A DNA stretch of 33,994 nt from Betaproteobacteria bacterium (GTDB taxonomy: Bacteria; Pseudomonadota; Gammaproteobacteria; Burkholderiales; SG8-39), in contig JAABRB010000003.1 of NCBI GenBank assembly GCA_011391185.1, positions 1 to 33,994 of the forward strand, read 5' to 3'. The position numbers and the translations under genes are program-made. Of the stretch, positions 15,599 through 27,061 are shown one piece after another (the stretch's first letter is position 1; each line of letters opens with the position of its first letter). Under the pieces are notes generated by a model that had not been told where the DNA came from, searched no databases, and was given only the letters and a program-made list of their open reading frames with translations.

Positions 15599-16548
15599 TG
15601 CGGCCCGTCGTACGCGTGCCAGCTGAACGGCTGCGCGAGCGCGGAAAACAGCTCGGCGCCGGTGCGCACCGCATGGCAGCGCGTGCCGGGCTGGGCGGCG
15701 AAGCGTGCCAGTCGCTCGCGCCGCGTCGCGAAGCCGCGGGCGTGGGCATCGCGCACGCCGGCCATGGCGGTGTCGAGCACCAGATGCTCGCGTCCATCGG
15801 TCAGCGGATAGCGCGCCGGCGGTGGGAGACGCGCTTCCAGAGCGTCGAACACCCACACCAGCACGACTTCGCCGCGCGACCGGAGCGTCTGCATTGCGTC
15901 GACCAGCGCCGCGTCGGGATCGGTGAAATCGGTCACCACGACGAACCGGGTGCCCGGCGCGGCCTCGCTCGCTGCGCGCGCCGCAAGCGCGTTGAGCGGC
16001 GCATGCGAGCCACGCGCGTCGGCAACCGGCGCTTCGCGGGCGAGCGCTGCGCACAGCGCCGCCGCCGACCCGTCCGCGGCGCCGGGGCGAATGACCGTCT
16101 CCCGGCCGCCGGCGATCAGCGCGCCGAAGCGGTCGCCGCCCGCCGCCGCCGCCCAGCCCGCCAGCGCGGCGACCTGCGCGGCGACCACCGACTTGAATGC
16201 GCTGCGCGTGCCGAAGCGCATCGACGCGCGCTGGTCGACGATGCAATAGATATCGTTGCCACGCTCGAGCTGGAACAGCTTGGTGTGCGCCCTGCCGGTG
16301 CGGGCGGTGACGCGCCAGTCGATGCGCCGCACGTCGTCGCCCGGGGAATACAGCCGCGACTCCGCGTAATCCATGCCCTGGCCGCGCATCGTGGGCGCGC
16401 GCGGACCTTCACGCCGCTCGACGTCAATCGCGAGCAGCCTGCGCATCCCGGCGCCATGGCGGCGCAGCCCGAGCAGCGTCTCCAGATCGGCGCGCACGCC
16501 GCGCGGCACATGCCGCGCCAGCCCGGCGTCCGAACCGGCGGCATTCAT
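15595..16548 (-). CDS. DUF58 (VWA-like) protein
   Basis: A 317-residue soluble protein with the DUF58 hallmark RGQGMDYAESRLYSPGDDVRRIDW, continued as 'TARTGRAHTKLF'. A degenerate VWA-like fold follows, with 'IVDQRASM' where a MIDAS motif would be and 'FVVVTDFTDPDAAL' later. DUF58 proteins are encoded beside MoxR ATPases in nearly all such operons. The ATG at 16548 overlaps the MoxR stop (ATGA); the longer frame lies within moxR. Probable role: adaptor between MoxR and the membrane VWA proteins (inference from co-occurrence). Confidence 0.9.
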   Translation of the reverse strand: MNAAGSDAGLARHVPRGVRADLETLLGLRRHGAGMRRLLAIDVERREGPRAPTMRGQGMDYAESRLYSPGDDVRRIDWRVTARTGRAHTKLFQLERGNDIYCIVDQRASMRFGTRSAFKSVVAAQVAALAGWAAAAGGDRFGALIAGGRETVIRPGAADGSAAALCAALAREAPVADARGSHAPLNALAARAASEAAPGTRFVVVTDFTDPDAALVDAMQTLRSRGEVVLVWVFDALEARLPPPARYPLTDGREHLVLDTAMAGVRDAHARGFATRRERLARFAAQPGTRCHAVRTGAELFSALAQPFSWHAYDGPQ

Positions 16549-17567
16549 GGGATCGGCACCCGCGCGAGCAGCCGTGCGACCACCGCATCGCCGCCGACGC
16601 CTTCCGCCCCGGCCTGGTAGGTGAGCAGCAGCCGGTGGCGCAGCACGTCCGGCGCGATCGCGTGGATGTCCTCGGGCGACACGTAGTCGCGTCCGGCGAG
16701 CCATGCGTGCGCGCGGGAGGCCCGGTCGAGCCCGATCGTCGCGCGCGGGCTGGCGCCGAGCCGCACCAGCGGCGCGAGGCTCGCGTCGTACGCGCCGGGC
16801 TCACGTGTCGCAAGCACCAGCTCCACGATGTAGCGCTCGAGCGCCGGCGCCATGTGCTGCGCGAGCACCTCGCGCCGCGCGGCGAACACCTGCGCCGCCG
16901 AAGCGACCGCCGGCGCCGGCGCGCGTGCCGCGGATTCCGAGTCGGGAAGCGCGCGCAGCGCCTCGTCGCGCGCGAGCTGCACGATCACGTGCTCGGCGTC
17001 ACGCGGCGGATAGCCGACCTGAACGTGCAGCAGGAACCGGTCGAGCTGCGCCTCGGGCAGCGGATAGGTGCCGTCCTGCTCGATCGGATTCTGCGTCGCC
17101 ATCACCATGAACAACTGCGGAAGCGGATACGTCGCGCGGCCCACGCTCACCTGGCGCTCTTCCATCGCCTCGAGCAGCGCCGATTGCACCTTGGCAGGCG
17201 CGCGATTGATCTCGTCGGCGAGCACCAGGCTCCTGAATACCGGCCCGGGACGGAACTCGAACGTCCCCGTCTCGGCGCGGAACACCTCCGTGCCCGTCAC
17301 GTCCGCGGGCAGCAGGTCGGGCGTGAACTGGATGCGATGGAAATCCGCCTCCAGCAACTCGGCCAGCGTCTTGACCGCGGTGGTCTTCGCAAGTCCCGGC
17401 ACGCCCTCGACGATCACGTGACCGTCGCACAGCAGCGCGACGAGCAGCCGCAGCGTCAGCGCTTGCTGGCCGACCACCCGCAGATCGAGCGCGGACGCGA
17501 TCGCGCCGAAGACCTCGCGCGGCGAGGCCTGCGTCTGAAGCGTCGACGAAGTCCCGTCCCGCAGCAT
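16545..17567 (-). CDS. MoxR-family AAA+ ATPase
   Basis: A 340-residue AAA+ protein with Walker A GVPGLAKT (55-62), Walker B LVLADE (114-119) followed by INRAPAKVQSALLEAMEE, sensor 1 ATQNP, and the C-terminal lid with SPRATIGLDRASRAHAWLAGRDYVSPEDI. All are MoxR hallmarks. It is the first gene of the Bat-type operon and would act as chaperone or metal-insertion factor for the VWA partners encoded downstream. The start is uncertain: ATG 17567 is near the fold, while an ATG at 17615 in the same frame adds a basic stretch; neither has a clear ribosome site. Readthrough from the dienelactone hydrolase gene, 104 bp upstream, is possible. Confidence 0.92.
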   Translation of the reverse strand: MLRDGTSSTLQTQASPREVFGAIASALDLRVVGQQALTLRLLVALLCDGHVIVEGVPGLAKTTAVKTLAELLEADFHRIQFTPDLLPADVTGTEVFRAETGTFEFRPGPVFRSLVLADEINRAPAKVQSALLEAMEERQVSVGRATYPLPQLFMVMATQNPIEQDGTYPLPEAQLDRFLLHVQVGYPPRDAEHVIVQLARDEALRALPDSESAARAPAPAVASAAQVFAARREVLAQHMAPALERYIVELVLATREPGAYDASLAPLVRLGASPRATIGLDRASRAHAWLAGRDYVSPEDIHAIAPDVLRHRLLLTYQAGAEGVGGDAVVARLLARVPIP

Positions 17568-17671
17568 GCCGCCAATGTGGTCCCGGAGATGAGAACGACG
17601 GCGACGGTGACACATCCGCGCCCGGGGTTCAAGTTTTGCCCGTGATCGACGGGTTCAATCCGCCTGCGCCC

Positions 17672-18379
17672 TTACCCGCCTCCGCTGCGCAGTCCGTCGA
17701 GGATTGCCCGCGCGCGCGCCATGGAGAAGTCGCGCGTCTTGGCGTCGAACGCCGCTGGGCTTCCGGGCATCATGTGGCCGTGCTTCACCCCCGGGATAAC
17801 GTGCACTTCCACGTTCTTCATGCGCGCGGGCACGCCGCGATACGCGTCGAGCACCGGCGCCGGCGCCATGTGGTCCTGATCGCCCCAGATGATGCAAATC
17901 GGCTGCGAGACGCCCTCGAGCTCATCGATGAAATCGAGCATCTGTGTGCCGTGGCAGGAGATGCCCGCGGCGTAGCCCAGGCGTGTGGGCCCGAGAATCG
18001 CGTAAGGCCCGCCGTAGCAGAAGCCGATCACCGCAGCGCGTCCGTTGAATTGCGGCTGCTTGCGCACCTCGGCCAGGGTGTCCGCCAGGTCCGCCTCGCC
18101 CGCCCTGATCTTCTCGAGGCGCGGCTGCGAGCGCTCCTTCGTACGGTTGTCGTCGCGCGGCAGTGGACCGGGAATCGAGCGCCAAAACAAATCGGGCGCC
18201 GCCGCGATGGTGCCGTGCGCGGCGAACTCGTCGGCGATCGCGCGAATGTCCGCGTCGACCCCGTGCACCGCGGTGGCGAGCACGATGGCCGGGACCTTCC
18301 CCTGCGCCTCGGGCGTCACCCAATAGCAATCGAACTCGCCGCCCTGACTCGAGCGGATCCTGATGTCCTTCCTGGGCAT
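17672..18379 (-). CDS. Dienelactone hydrolase family protein
   Basis: A 235-residue alpha/beta hydrolase of the carboxymethylenebutenolidase family. The nucleophile is Cys121 in GFCYGG, with likely acid Asp169 (IWGDQDH) and base His200 (VKHGHM), the Cys-Asp-His triad that separates this family from serine hydrolases. The N-terminus (IRIRSSQGGEFDCYWVTPEAQGKVPAIVL) is typical. The ATG at 18379 has GGAGG upstream. True dienelactone hydrolases act in chlorocatechol breakdown, but most relatives have unknown substrates, and no chlorocatechol genes are nearby. It is divergent from the diheme protein gene. Confidence 0.9.
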   Translation of the reverse strand: MPRKDIRIRSSQGGEFDCYWVTPEAQGKVPAIVLATAVHGVDADIRAIADEFAAHGTIAAAPDLFWRSIPGPLPRDDNRTKERSQPRLEKIRAGEADLADTLAEVRKQPQFNGRAAVIGFCYGGPYAILGPTRLGYAAGISCHGTQMLDFIDELEGVSQPICIIWGDQDHMAPAPVLDAYRGVPARMKNVEVHVIPGVKHGHMMPGSPAAFDAKTRDFSMARARAILDGLRSGGG

Positions 18380-18562
18380 CGTTCCCTCCGGTTTTCGCAT
18401 GTCGCGTTGCGCCTCGTCGCCAACCGTATATCAGGTCCATCGGACTGTCCACGGCTCGCGCGCCTCCCGGGCGCGCCGAGCCGGGCGCTTGACCAGGCTC
18501 GCTCGCGGCGCGCAGACTTTGTCGCAGCGCTCGTTGGTCGACTCCCAGGGAGGCCGCACGCA

Positions 18563-20716
18563 GTGGCCTGCACGCTCCACATGGTCATGATTCGGCGTGT
18601 TGGCTGTACGCTCTTGGCCGGCGTCGCACTCCAGACCGGCGCGACCGCTGCCCGGGGCGCCGAATCCAACCTCCCGCCCACCGGCCGCTCGCTCTTCGAC
18701 TTCGTCGTGACGACCCGCGAAGCGGGCCGATCCGTCGAACAGGTGCCGTTTCCGTTCGAGGCCCTGCTCGCCCGCATCGGCGAGCGGCTTGACGGCGGCG
18801 TGGAGTCGGGCATTCGTGCCGTGCTCGTGCCGCTTGGTCGCTCGCTGCAGCGTGGCGCCGCGGGCAACGCGGTATTCCGGTCCCCGCGCGTGGTCGCGGC
18901 CGTGGTCGCCGAGCCGCGCTCGAGCGGCGACATGCTGCTCAAGGATCGCCTCTATCTCGGCTATCACGAGCGGGCGGGCAGGCTCGAAGTCATCAGCTAC
19001 AACGAGGCGGCCGGGCGGTTCGAGTTCCAGGTGGTGCGCGACTATCGCGCCGGTGCCGTGCCACGCGTCCAGTACGCAAACCGGAGCATGTGCCTCGCCT
19101 GCCACCAGAACCGGGCGCCGATCTTCTCCCGCCCACCGTGGGACGAGACGAACACCAACCCAGCGATTCAAAGGCTCCTCCATGCCGAACGGCGCGCGTT
19201 CCATGGGGTCGCGGTGGAACTCTCGGTGGATGCGCCGAACGCCATCGACGCCGCGACCGATCGCGCCAACCGCTTCGAGCTGGTGCAGCGCCTTTGGCGC
19301 GAGGGTTGCGAGCTTCCCGCCGGCGCCGCGGCGTCGATCGAGTGCCGGGCGCAGGCGTTCACGGCGGCGCTGAAGTACCGGCTCGGCGGGAGCCGTCTTC
19401 TCGACGCCGGGGCGCCCGGCTTTGACAGCGCGCTCCTGCGGCCGCTCGCCACGTCCTGGGGCAATCGCTGGCCACACGGCATCGCGGTGCCCAGTCCGGA
19501 CCTTCCGAACCGCGATCCGCTCGCGGCGTTCGTCGCGTCAGGGCGCCTGGGCATGGACGCCACTGCCCTGCGTCGTGCCGCGGAGGTAACGCCCGAATTC
19601 GATCCGCTGATACCCCGCGAGCCGATCGATCTGCGCACCGGGAAGCGGCACGAGGACGTCACGCACTTCGTCAGGAACCTTGCCGAGTTCATCAGCACGC
19701 CGGACATCGTTGCCCTGGATCACCTGCTGGAGGAACAGCACGGGCGCACGGGTGCCAGGCCACAGCAGGTACGCGTTCCGTGCCGCGTGATCGAACGCAC
19801 GCGCGGAGCTCGCCCTTCCCGCATTCTGTTCGGCTGCGTCACGCACGATGGCGAACCCCGCTTCATCTCGCTGTCCGGCCGGCTCGAGCGGCAGGGCGAT
19901 CAAGTGCTCGGAGGCGCCATCGATCGCTCCTCCCCCGCATATCCCGGGGTGCGGGAGATCGGTGTGCGTCCTGTGCCGATCACGCGTACGGCACGCGGCG
20001 CGGAAATCGAGCTCGACCTGCTGCGCGCGGGCGTCGCGCTGCGGTTGCCGGACGGGAATTCCGTGACCCGGGTCACGCTCCGCTGGAACGCCCTGCACCC
20101 GACGTCGGTCGACGAATCGATCGCCGGCGAAGCCGACATCCGGGTGCACGAGGATTTCGCGCCGGTCACGGACGCGATCCGCGCCCTGGCAGATGCTTCG
20201 CGCAGTGGTCAAAACGACGCATTTTCCGCGCGGCCGTTTCGGCGCGCCACGGTCCTGAGTGCGCTCTTCGCACGGCTCGGACGCCCCGGGCAGGTCTGGT
20301 GCTGTGTCGACGCCGCCGGCATGCCGCCGCCTGCAGCGGTCGAGGACGCCCGCGGCATGGCCACGACGCCGGGGCTGGCGCCGTTCATGCAGGCCTGCGG
20401 GAGCTGCCACGCCGGGCGCGAGAACTTTCCGCCAGGATTCCTCTACGGCGGCGCCGCGCGTTCCGCCGCAAACATCGACCGCTGCGCCGCGCGCATGCTG
20501 TTCCGGCTCGCAATGTGGGACATTGCCCCGGATGCGCGACCGAAAACGCCCATGCCGCCGGCCGTGGCGAATACGCGGCCCCCCGCGGACCTCGATGCGA
20601 TGCGCGACTACCTCGAGCGGCGCATTCTGGCGCGCACCGGCATGCAACCAGACCGGCTCCGGATGCATCCAGCGCGCTACGAGGAGCTGTCACATTGCGC
20701 ACCGACATTTGATTGA
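18563..20716 (+). CDS. Exported protein with two c-type heme motifs
   Basis: A 717-residue protein of no family I recognise. A basic N-terminus and hydrophobic stretch (GCTLLAGVALQTG) ending near ARGA fit a signal peptide. Two CxxCH motifs give covalent heme sites: Cys177-Cys180-His181 (CLACHQNR) and Cys612-Cys615-His616 (CGSCHAGRENFPPG). The 430 residues between them contain 'DLRTGKRHEDVTHFVRNL' and beta-rich segments with no known motif. The GTG at 18563 is chosen because GGGAGG lies 9 nt upstream; ATGs at 18581 and 18587 are alternatives. The frame is open back to 17636 but that part shadows the hydrolase gene. It is probably a periplasmic electron-transfer or redox enzyme; function unknown. 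Confidence 0.72.
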   Translation: MACTLHMVMIRRVGCTLLAGVALQTGATAARGAESNLPPTGRSLFDFVVTTREAGRSVEQVPFPFEALLARIGERLDGGVESGIRAVLVPLGRSLQRGAAGNAVFRSPRVVAAVVAEPRSSGDMLLKDRLYLGYHERAGRLEVISYNEAAGRFEFQVVRDYRAGAVPRVQYANRSMCLACHQNRAPIFSRPPWDETNTNPAIQRLLHAERRAFHGVAVELSVDAPNAIDAATDRANRFELVQRLWREGCELPAGAAASIECRAQAFTAALKYRLGGSRLLDAGAPGFDSALLRPLATSWGNRWPHGIAVPSPDLPNRDPLAAFVASGRLGMDATALRRAAEVTPEFDPLIPREPIDLRTGKRHEDVTHFVRNLAEFISTPDIVALDHLLEEQHGRTGARPQQVRVPCRVIERTRGARPSRILFGCVTHDGEPRFISLSGRLERQGDQVLGGAIDRSSPAYPGVREIGVRPVPITRTARGAEIELDLLRAGVALRLPDGNSVTRVTLRWNALHPTSVDESIAGEADIRVHEDFAPVTDAIRALADASRSGQNDAFSARPFRRATVLSALFARLGRPGQVWCCVDAAGMPPPAAVEDARGMATTPGLAPFMQACGSCHAGRENFPPGFLYGGAARSAANIDRCAARMLFRLAMWDIAPDARPKTPMPPAVANTRPPADLDAMRDYLERRILARTGMQPDRLRMHPARYEELSHCAPTFD

Positions 20717-20958
20717 CCCGCATTGCGTCGCTCGCCGAACCTTTCGACAACGGACAGTCCAGTGGGCTGTCCGTTGGATGCCAATCGCCCTAAGGCGAGT
20801 GGCAGTCCTGAGGTGCGACTTAACGTCGCGCCGAGGGATGGCCGGACCGCGGATGCAACGCGGGACGGACACCATCCCACACGCGGGCAAAGCAGTTTGC
20901 CCGCTCCTCTGCGCCACTCAAAACGAAACGCCCGCTCGCGCGGGCTTTTCTCTTTTGG
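20717..20958. other. Hairpin-rich intergenic region before tRNA-Ser
   Basis: This 242-bp gap between two converging genes has three stem-loops: arms 20748-20757 and 20767-20776 (perfect 10 bp, extendable to 13 with one G-U), arms 20883-20891 and 20896-20904 (perfect 9 bp, loop GCAG), and the terminator stem at 20930-20945. The first two lack T-tracts. Confidence 0.7.
20920..20956. terminator. Bidirectional rho-independent terminator
   Basis: The stem GCCCGC / GCGGGC (20930-20935 with 20940-20945, loop TCGC) is followed on the plus strand by TTTTCTCTTTT and on the minus strand by GTTTCGTTTT. It would end the tRNA-Ser transcript, and also any transcript continuing from the diheme protein gene. 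Confidence 0.75.
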
Positions 20959-21048
<90 letters not shown>

Positions 21049-21058
21049 GGGAGGCGCG

Positions 21059-21067
21059 ATTCTACCA
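21059..21067 (-). promoter_or_regulatory. Extended -10 promoter of tRNA-Ser
   Basis: TGGTAGAAT on the minus strand is an extended -10 element ending 11 bp before the first tRNA base. It is followed by a GC-rich discriminator (CGCGCC), as usual for stringently controlled stable RNA genes. No good -35 is present at 16-18 bp. Confidence 0.5.
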
Positions 21068-21132
21068 GATGCCCCCCTCTCCTCCCCGCAGTCCGCAGTC
21101 TTTTGCGCGACCGACCGCGATGACACGCGTCG

Positions 21133-21813
21133 TCAGAGCAGAATCCAGGTCTGCTGCGAGCGTCCGACGAGCTCGCCAGCTTCGTTCCACAGAGCAGAGC
21201 CCGCGTGCACCTTGCGACCCTCGCGGCCGAGCGGCCAGCCCATGATCACGCAGCGCTCGCCGGCGCGCACCGTCCGCTCGACTGCGCCCGTCATGCGCCC
21301 GAGGGCGGCCATCTTCATCTCCTGCATCGCGCCGAAGTAGCCCGGGCAGTCCAGGCTCGCCCAGAGAATCTCGTGGAGCACTTCGCCGTCTGCGTCGCAA
21401 AGCGACGCGTCCGGAATCCAGGGTGCCGCCACCGGTTCCGCAGCGTTCATCCGGCCCGGAAAAATTCGCAGCCCGTCTCCGGGGGTCCGACCCGTGCCGC
21501 ACACGAAGCATCCCGGCACGAGGTGCCCTTCACGGGCGATGTACTGGCGCGCACAGTTTTCCGCTTCGGCAAACGAAACCGGTTCTGGCACCTGCAACGA
21601 AAGTTCCGCCTGTTTCGCTTCCGCGATCACCGTGTCACCCGCGAAGAGCGTGCCTTCGCGAACCGACATAACGCTCCCGATCGGCGGCGGCTTGCGGAGC
21701 GTGACTTGCGCCGGCTCTCCGACGTACCGCGCCAGGCAGCCGCACACGTAGCCGCCATTGCCCGAATCGGGCGGACCCCGGAACCGCGACGCGACGATCA
21801 CTTCGTCCGCCAT
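21133..21813 (-). CDS. Thioesterase-like (hotdog) protein
   Basis: A 226-residue protein with features of hotdog thioesterase-like proteins: an N-terminal 'RFRGPPDSGNGGYVCG' (10-25) and a later 'EILWASLDCPGYFGAMQ...ALGRMTGAVERTVRAGE'. Its middle contains a Cys pair, GCFVCGTGR (101-109), followed by GDGLRIFPG, which could bind metal. The C-terminus 'AGSALWNEAGELVGRSQQTWI' is the closing strand typical of acyl-CoA thioesterases. It lies 38 bp behind pxpA and is probably part of the same transcript. Substrate and exact function are unknown. Confidence 0.7.
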   Translation of the reverse strand: MADEVIVASRFRGPPDSGNGGYVCGCLARYVGEPAQVTLRKPPPIGSVMSVREGTLFAGDTVIAEAKQAELSLQVPEPVSFAEAENCARQYIAREGHLVPGCFVCGTGRTPGDGLRIFPGRMNAAEPVAAPWIPDASLCDADGEVLHEILWASLDCPGYFGAMQEMKMAALGRMTGAVERTVRAGERCVIMGWPLGREGRKVHAGSALWNEAGELVGRSQQTWILL

Positions 21814-21851
21814 CGCTCCACCGGTGCCATTCCGGGCATGTCAGTGTCGCC

Positions 21852-22613
21852 TCACGCGCGGATCGCGCGGATCTCCACTCCGGCCTGCGCGAGCGCCGCA
21901 CGGATTCGGCGCGCGAACTCGAGCGCGCCCGGCTGGTCGCCGTGGATGCAGAGCGTGTCGGCACGCACCGGAACCTCCGTGCCGCTCTGCGCGCGCACGA
22001 TGCCATCGAGCACCATCCGCTTGACCTGTGCGATCGAGACCTCGACGTCCTCGATCATCGCGCCCGGGCGGCCACGCGGGGTCAGCGAGCCGTCGTCCTG
22101 GTAGGACCGGTCGGCGAAGACTTCGGCGGCGGCCGTGAGCTCCGCAGCCTGCGCTGCGGCGATCCACTCGCTTCCGGAGAGACCGAACAGCACCAGCGAG
22201 CGGTCGACGTCCCGCACGGCCCGCGCGATGGCATCCGCCAGCGCGCGATCCGTCGCCGCCATGTTGTAGAGCGCGCCATGCGCCTTGACGTGGCTCAGCC
22301 GCCCGCCACAAGCGCGCGCGAACGCGTCGATCGCGCCGACCTGGTACACGGTGATATCGTAGACCTCCTCCGGGCTGATGTGCATCGCGCGCCGGCCGAA
22401 GCCCTGGAGATCGGGCAGCGACGGATGCGCGCCGATTGCAACGCCCTTCTCCACCGCGGCCTTGACCGTGCGCCGAATGGTGGCCGGATCGCCCGCGTGG
22501 AATCCGCATGCGACGTTGGCCGAGGTGACGTGATCCAGCAAGGCGACGTCGTCGCCCATACGCCACGCGCCGTATCCCTCCCCCATGTCGCAGTTCAAAT
22601 CGATCCTGTGCAT
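21852..22613 (-). CDS. pxpA: 5-oxoprolinase subunit A (LamB/YcsF family)
   Basis: A 253-residue protein with the family opening DLNCDMGEGYG and later 'NVACGFHAGDP', 'GAHPSLPDLQGFGRRAM', 'VKAHGALYN' and 'CIHGDQPGA', all LamB/YcsF hallmarks. With PxpB and PxpC it forms the ATP-dependent prokaryotic 5-oxoprolinase that opens pyroglutamate to glutamate. The ATG at 22613 overlaps the pxpC stop by one base (TGATG); a GTG at 22616 would add one residue and overlap by 4 nt. The gene order pxpB-pxpC-pxpA with overlapping ends supports a functional complex. Confidence 0.93.
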   Translation of the reverse strand: MHRIDLNCDMGEGYGAWRMGDDVALLDHVTSANVACGFHAGDPATIRRTVKAAVEKGVAIGAHPSLPDLQGFGRRAMHISPEEVYDITVYQVGAIDAFARACGGRLSHVKAHGALYNMAATDRALADAIARAVRDVDRSLVLFGLSGSEWIAAAQAAELTAAAEVFADRSYQDDGSLTPRGRPGAMIEDVEVSIAQVKRMVLDGIVRAQSGTEVPVRADTLCIHGDQPGALEFARRIRAALAQAGVEIRAIRA

Positions 22614-23611
22614 CACTGTCTCCGCTGGAAATCGATCGACTCGCGGATGCGCACGAACTCGCGCTCGCGCGCGAGGTACGCCTGCTGCGCCTCGGCGAGT
22701 GTCACCAGCTCGAAGGCGAAGCGCTCGAGCGGGCGCGACTGCGCGAGCCGCGGCAGATCGACGGTCGTGACCTGGGCGATCTTGGGGTAGCCGCCGGTCG
22801 TCTGCCGATCCGCCATCAGGATAATCGGATTGCCGTCCGGAGGCACCTGGATCGTCCCGAACGTCACGGCCTCCGAGATCATCTCGGCCGGTTGCCGCAA
22901 GCCGATCATCGCTCCGGTCAGTCGATACCCCATCCGATCGGAGTTGACGCTAATGCCGAATTCCGTGCCGAGGAACAGCTCGCGCGTCTCCTGCGTGAAG
23001 AGATTCCACTGCGGACCCGCAATGACGCGAACGCGACGCGCGCTCGCCGGCACGGCAGTGAAGCCCACCGACCAGCGCGGTGCCGCGAACGGCTGCTGCC
23101 GCTCCGTGAGCAAGCGATCGAGCGCCGCATACCAGCCCGGGGAGTACGCGCAAACCGTCAACACGTCTCCCTTCCTGAGCGCCCGGCCCTCGAAACCGCC
23201 GAGTGCGGCGCGGATGTAGGTGCTGCGACTGCCCATCACCACCGGCACCTGAAACCCGCCCCGCACCGCCATGTACGCCCGGCAGCCCCGCTCGCCCGAG
23301 TGAAACTCGAGGACCGCACCCGCGCGTACGAGTACCGGCCGTCCTTGCGGGAACGGCTCGCTCGCGATGCGCGGCGCGAGATCCGCGCCGCACACCGCGA
23401 CGAGCGCGGACTCATCGAAGCGGAGCACGGGACCCTGCAGCGTGATCTCGAGCCCGGCCGCGTGCGCGTCGTTTCCCACGGCAGCATTGGCAAGCCGTTG
23501 CGCCCATTCGTCCATGACGCCGCCTGCGACGACGCCGAAACGCTGGTAGCCGCGCCGGCCGAGATCCTGAACGGTTGTCAGGAGCCCGGGCCGGATCACC
23601 GCGACGCTCAC
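22613..23611 (-). CDS. pxpC: 5-oxoprolinase subunit C (biotin-dependent carboxyltransferase-like)
   Basis: A 332-residue protein of the AHS2 / urea amidolyase C-terminal family. The opening RPGLLTTVQDLGRRGYQRFGVVAGGVMD (7-34), 'YMAVRGGF', and 'ETRELFLGTEFGISVNSDRMGYRLTG' are characteristic. It forms the catalytic pair with PxpB. A GTG start at 23611 overlaps the pxpB stop by 4 nt (GTGA), indicating tight translational coupling. The closing 'GGYPKIAQVTTVDLPRLAQ' is as expected for the family, so the gene appears complete. Confidence 0.93.
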   Translation of the reverse strand: MSVAVIRPGLLTTVQDLGRRGYQRFGVVAGGVMDEWAQRLANAAVGNDAHAAGLEITLQGPVLRFDESALVAVCGADLAPRIASEPFPQGRPVLVRAGAVLEFHSGERGCRAYMAVRGGFQVPVVMGSRSTYIRAALGGFEGRALRKGDVLTVCAYSPGWYAALDRLLTERQQPFAAPRWSVGFTAVPASARRVRVIAGPQWNLFTQETRELFLGTEFGISVNSDRMGYRLTGAMIGLRQPAEMISEAVTFGTIQVPPDGNPIILMADRQTTGGYPKIAQVTTVDLPRLAQSRPLERFAFELVTLAEAQQAYLAREREFVRIRESIDFQRRQ

Positions 23612-24336
23612 GCGCGCACCGCGGCCGCGCCCTGCTGCGCCTCGTACTCTGCGCGCGTGATCGGAACGAAATGCACGGCATCGCCCGCCCGCAGCAGGCA
23701 GGGCGGCTCGGTTTCCGGGGTGAAGACGCGCAGCGGCGTGCGCCCGATCAGGTTCCAGCCCCCGGGCGTCTCGAGCGTGTACACCACCGATTGTCCACCC
23801 GCGATCGCGATCGTGCCGAGCGGAATTTTCAGTCGTGGCGTGGCCCGCCGCGGCATGGCGAGCCGCTCGTCGAGGCCCGCGATATACGGGAATCCCGGCG
23901 CGAAGCCGAGCATGTACACCACGTGCGGCGACCGCGAGTGGATCACCACCACCTCATCCGTCGTCAGCTTGCGCGTCCGCGCAATCTCCTCGAGATCCGG
24001 ACCGAACTCGCCGCCATAGCAGACCGGTATCTCGACGCGGCGCGGCTTCGGCGCCTTGCGCTCGACTCCTTTCCGCAGAACTTCCTCCACGCGCACGGCA
24101 AGCTGATCGTATGGCAGCACGGACGAAGCGGGTTCGGCAAAGGCCTCGGGCCGATAGTGGATGGCGACGGAGGTCAGCGCGGGCACGACGTCGTGCACGC
24201 CGGAGAGCGGATGCTCGATCAGGTATTGCGCCAGCGCGCGGGCGCGAAGATTCGTCTCCTGATCGACCTTCTGCCCGAACTCCACCATCAGGCAACAGTC
24301 GCCCTGGGGTGCGATCCGCCAGGTGGCTTTCGCCAT
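23608..24336 (-). CDS. pxpB: 5-oxoprolinase subunit B (AHS1 / KipI family)
   Basis: A 242-residue AHS1-family protein with GFAPGFPY (144-151) and PGGWNLIGRT (191-200), the two family signatures, and an N-terminal 'GDCCLMVEFG' in place of the usual GD.AL...F. The ATG at 24336 has GGGAGG 7 nt upstream, the best ribosome site in this cluster. It follows serS by only 18 bp, so the pxp genes are likely co-transcribed with the ftsK-lolA-rarA-serS string. Homologs include the KipI kinase inhibitor, but the complete B-C-A set favours the 5-oxoprolinase role. Confidence 0.92.
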   Translation of the reverse strand: MAKATWRIAPQGDCCLMVEFGQKVDQETNLRARALAQYLIEHPLSGVHDVVPALTSVAIHYRPEAFAEPASSVLPYDQLAVRVEEVLRKGVERKAPKPRRVEIPVCYGGEFGPDLEEIARTRKLTTDEVVVIHSRSPHVVYMLGFAPGFPYIAGLDERLAMPRRATPRLKIPLGTIAIAGGQSVVYTLETPGGWNLIGRTPLRVFTPETEPPCLLRAGDAVHFVPITRAEYEAQQGAAAVRA

Positions 24337-24354
24337 CGCGCGCCCTCCCGCGCC

Positions 24355-27061
<2,707 letters not shown>

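Noticed and set aside
17636..18562. 309-codon upstream extension of the diheme protein frame
   Set aside because: It runs antisense through the dienelactone hydrolase gene, has no recognisable protein content, and a good ribosome site supports the GTG at 18563.
18481..18562. TTGACC (near 18490) as a -35 for the diheme gene
   Set aside because: No acceptable -10 lies 16-18 bp downstream.
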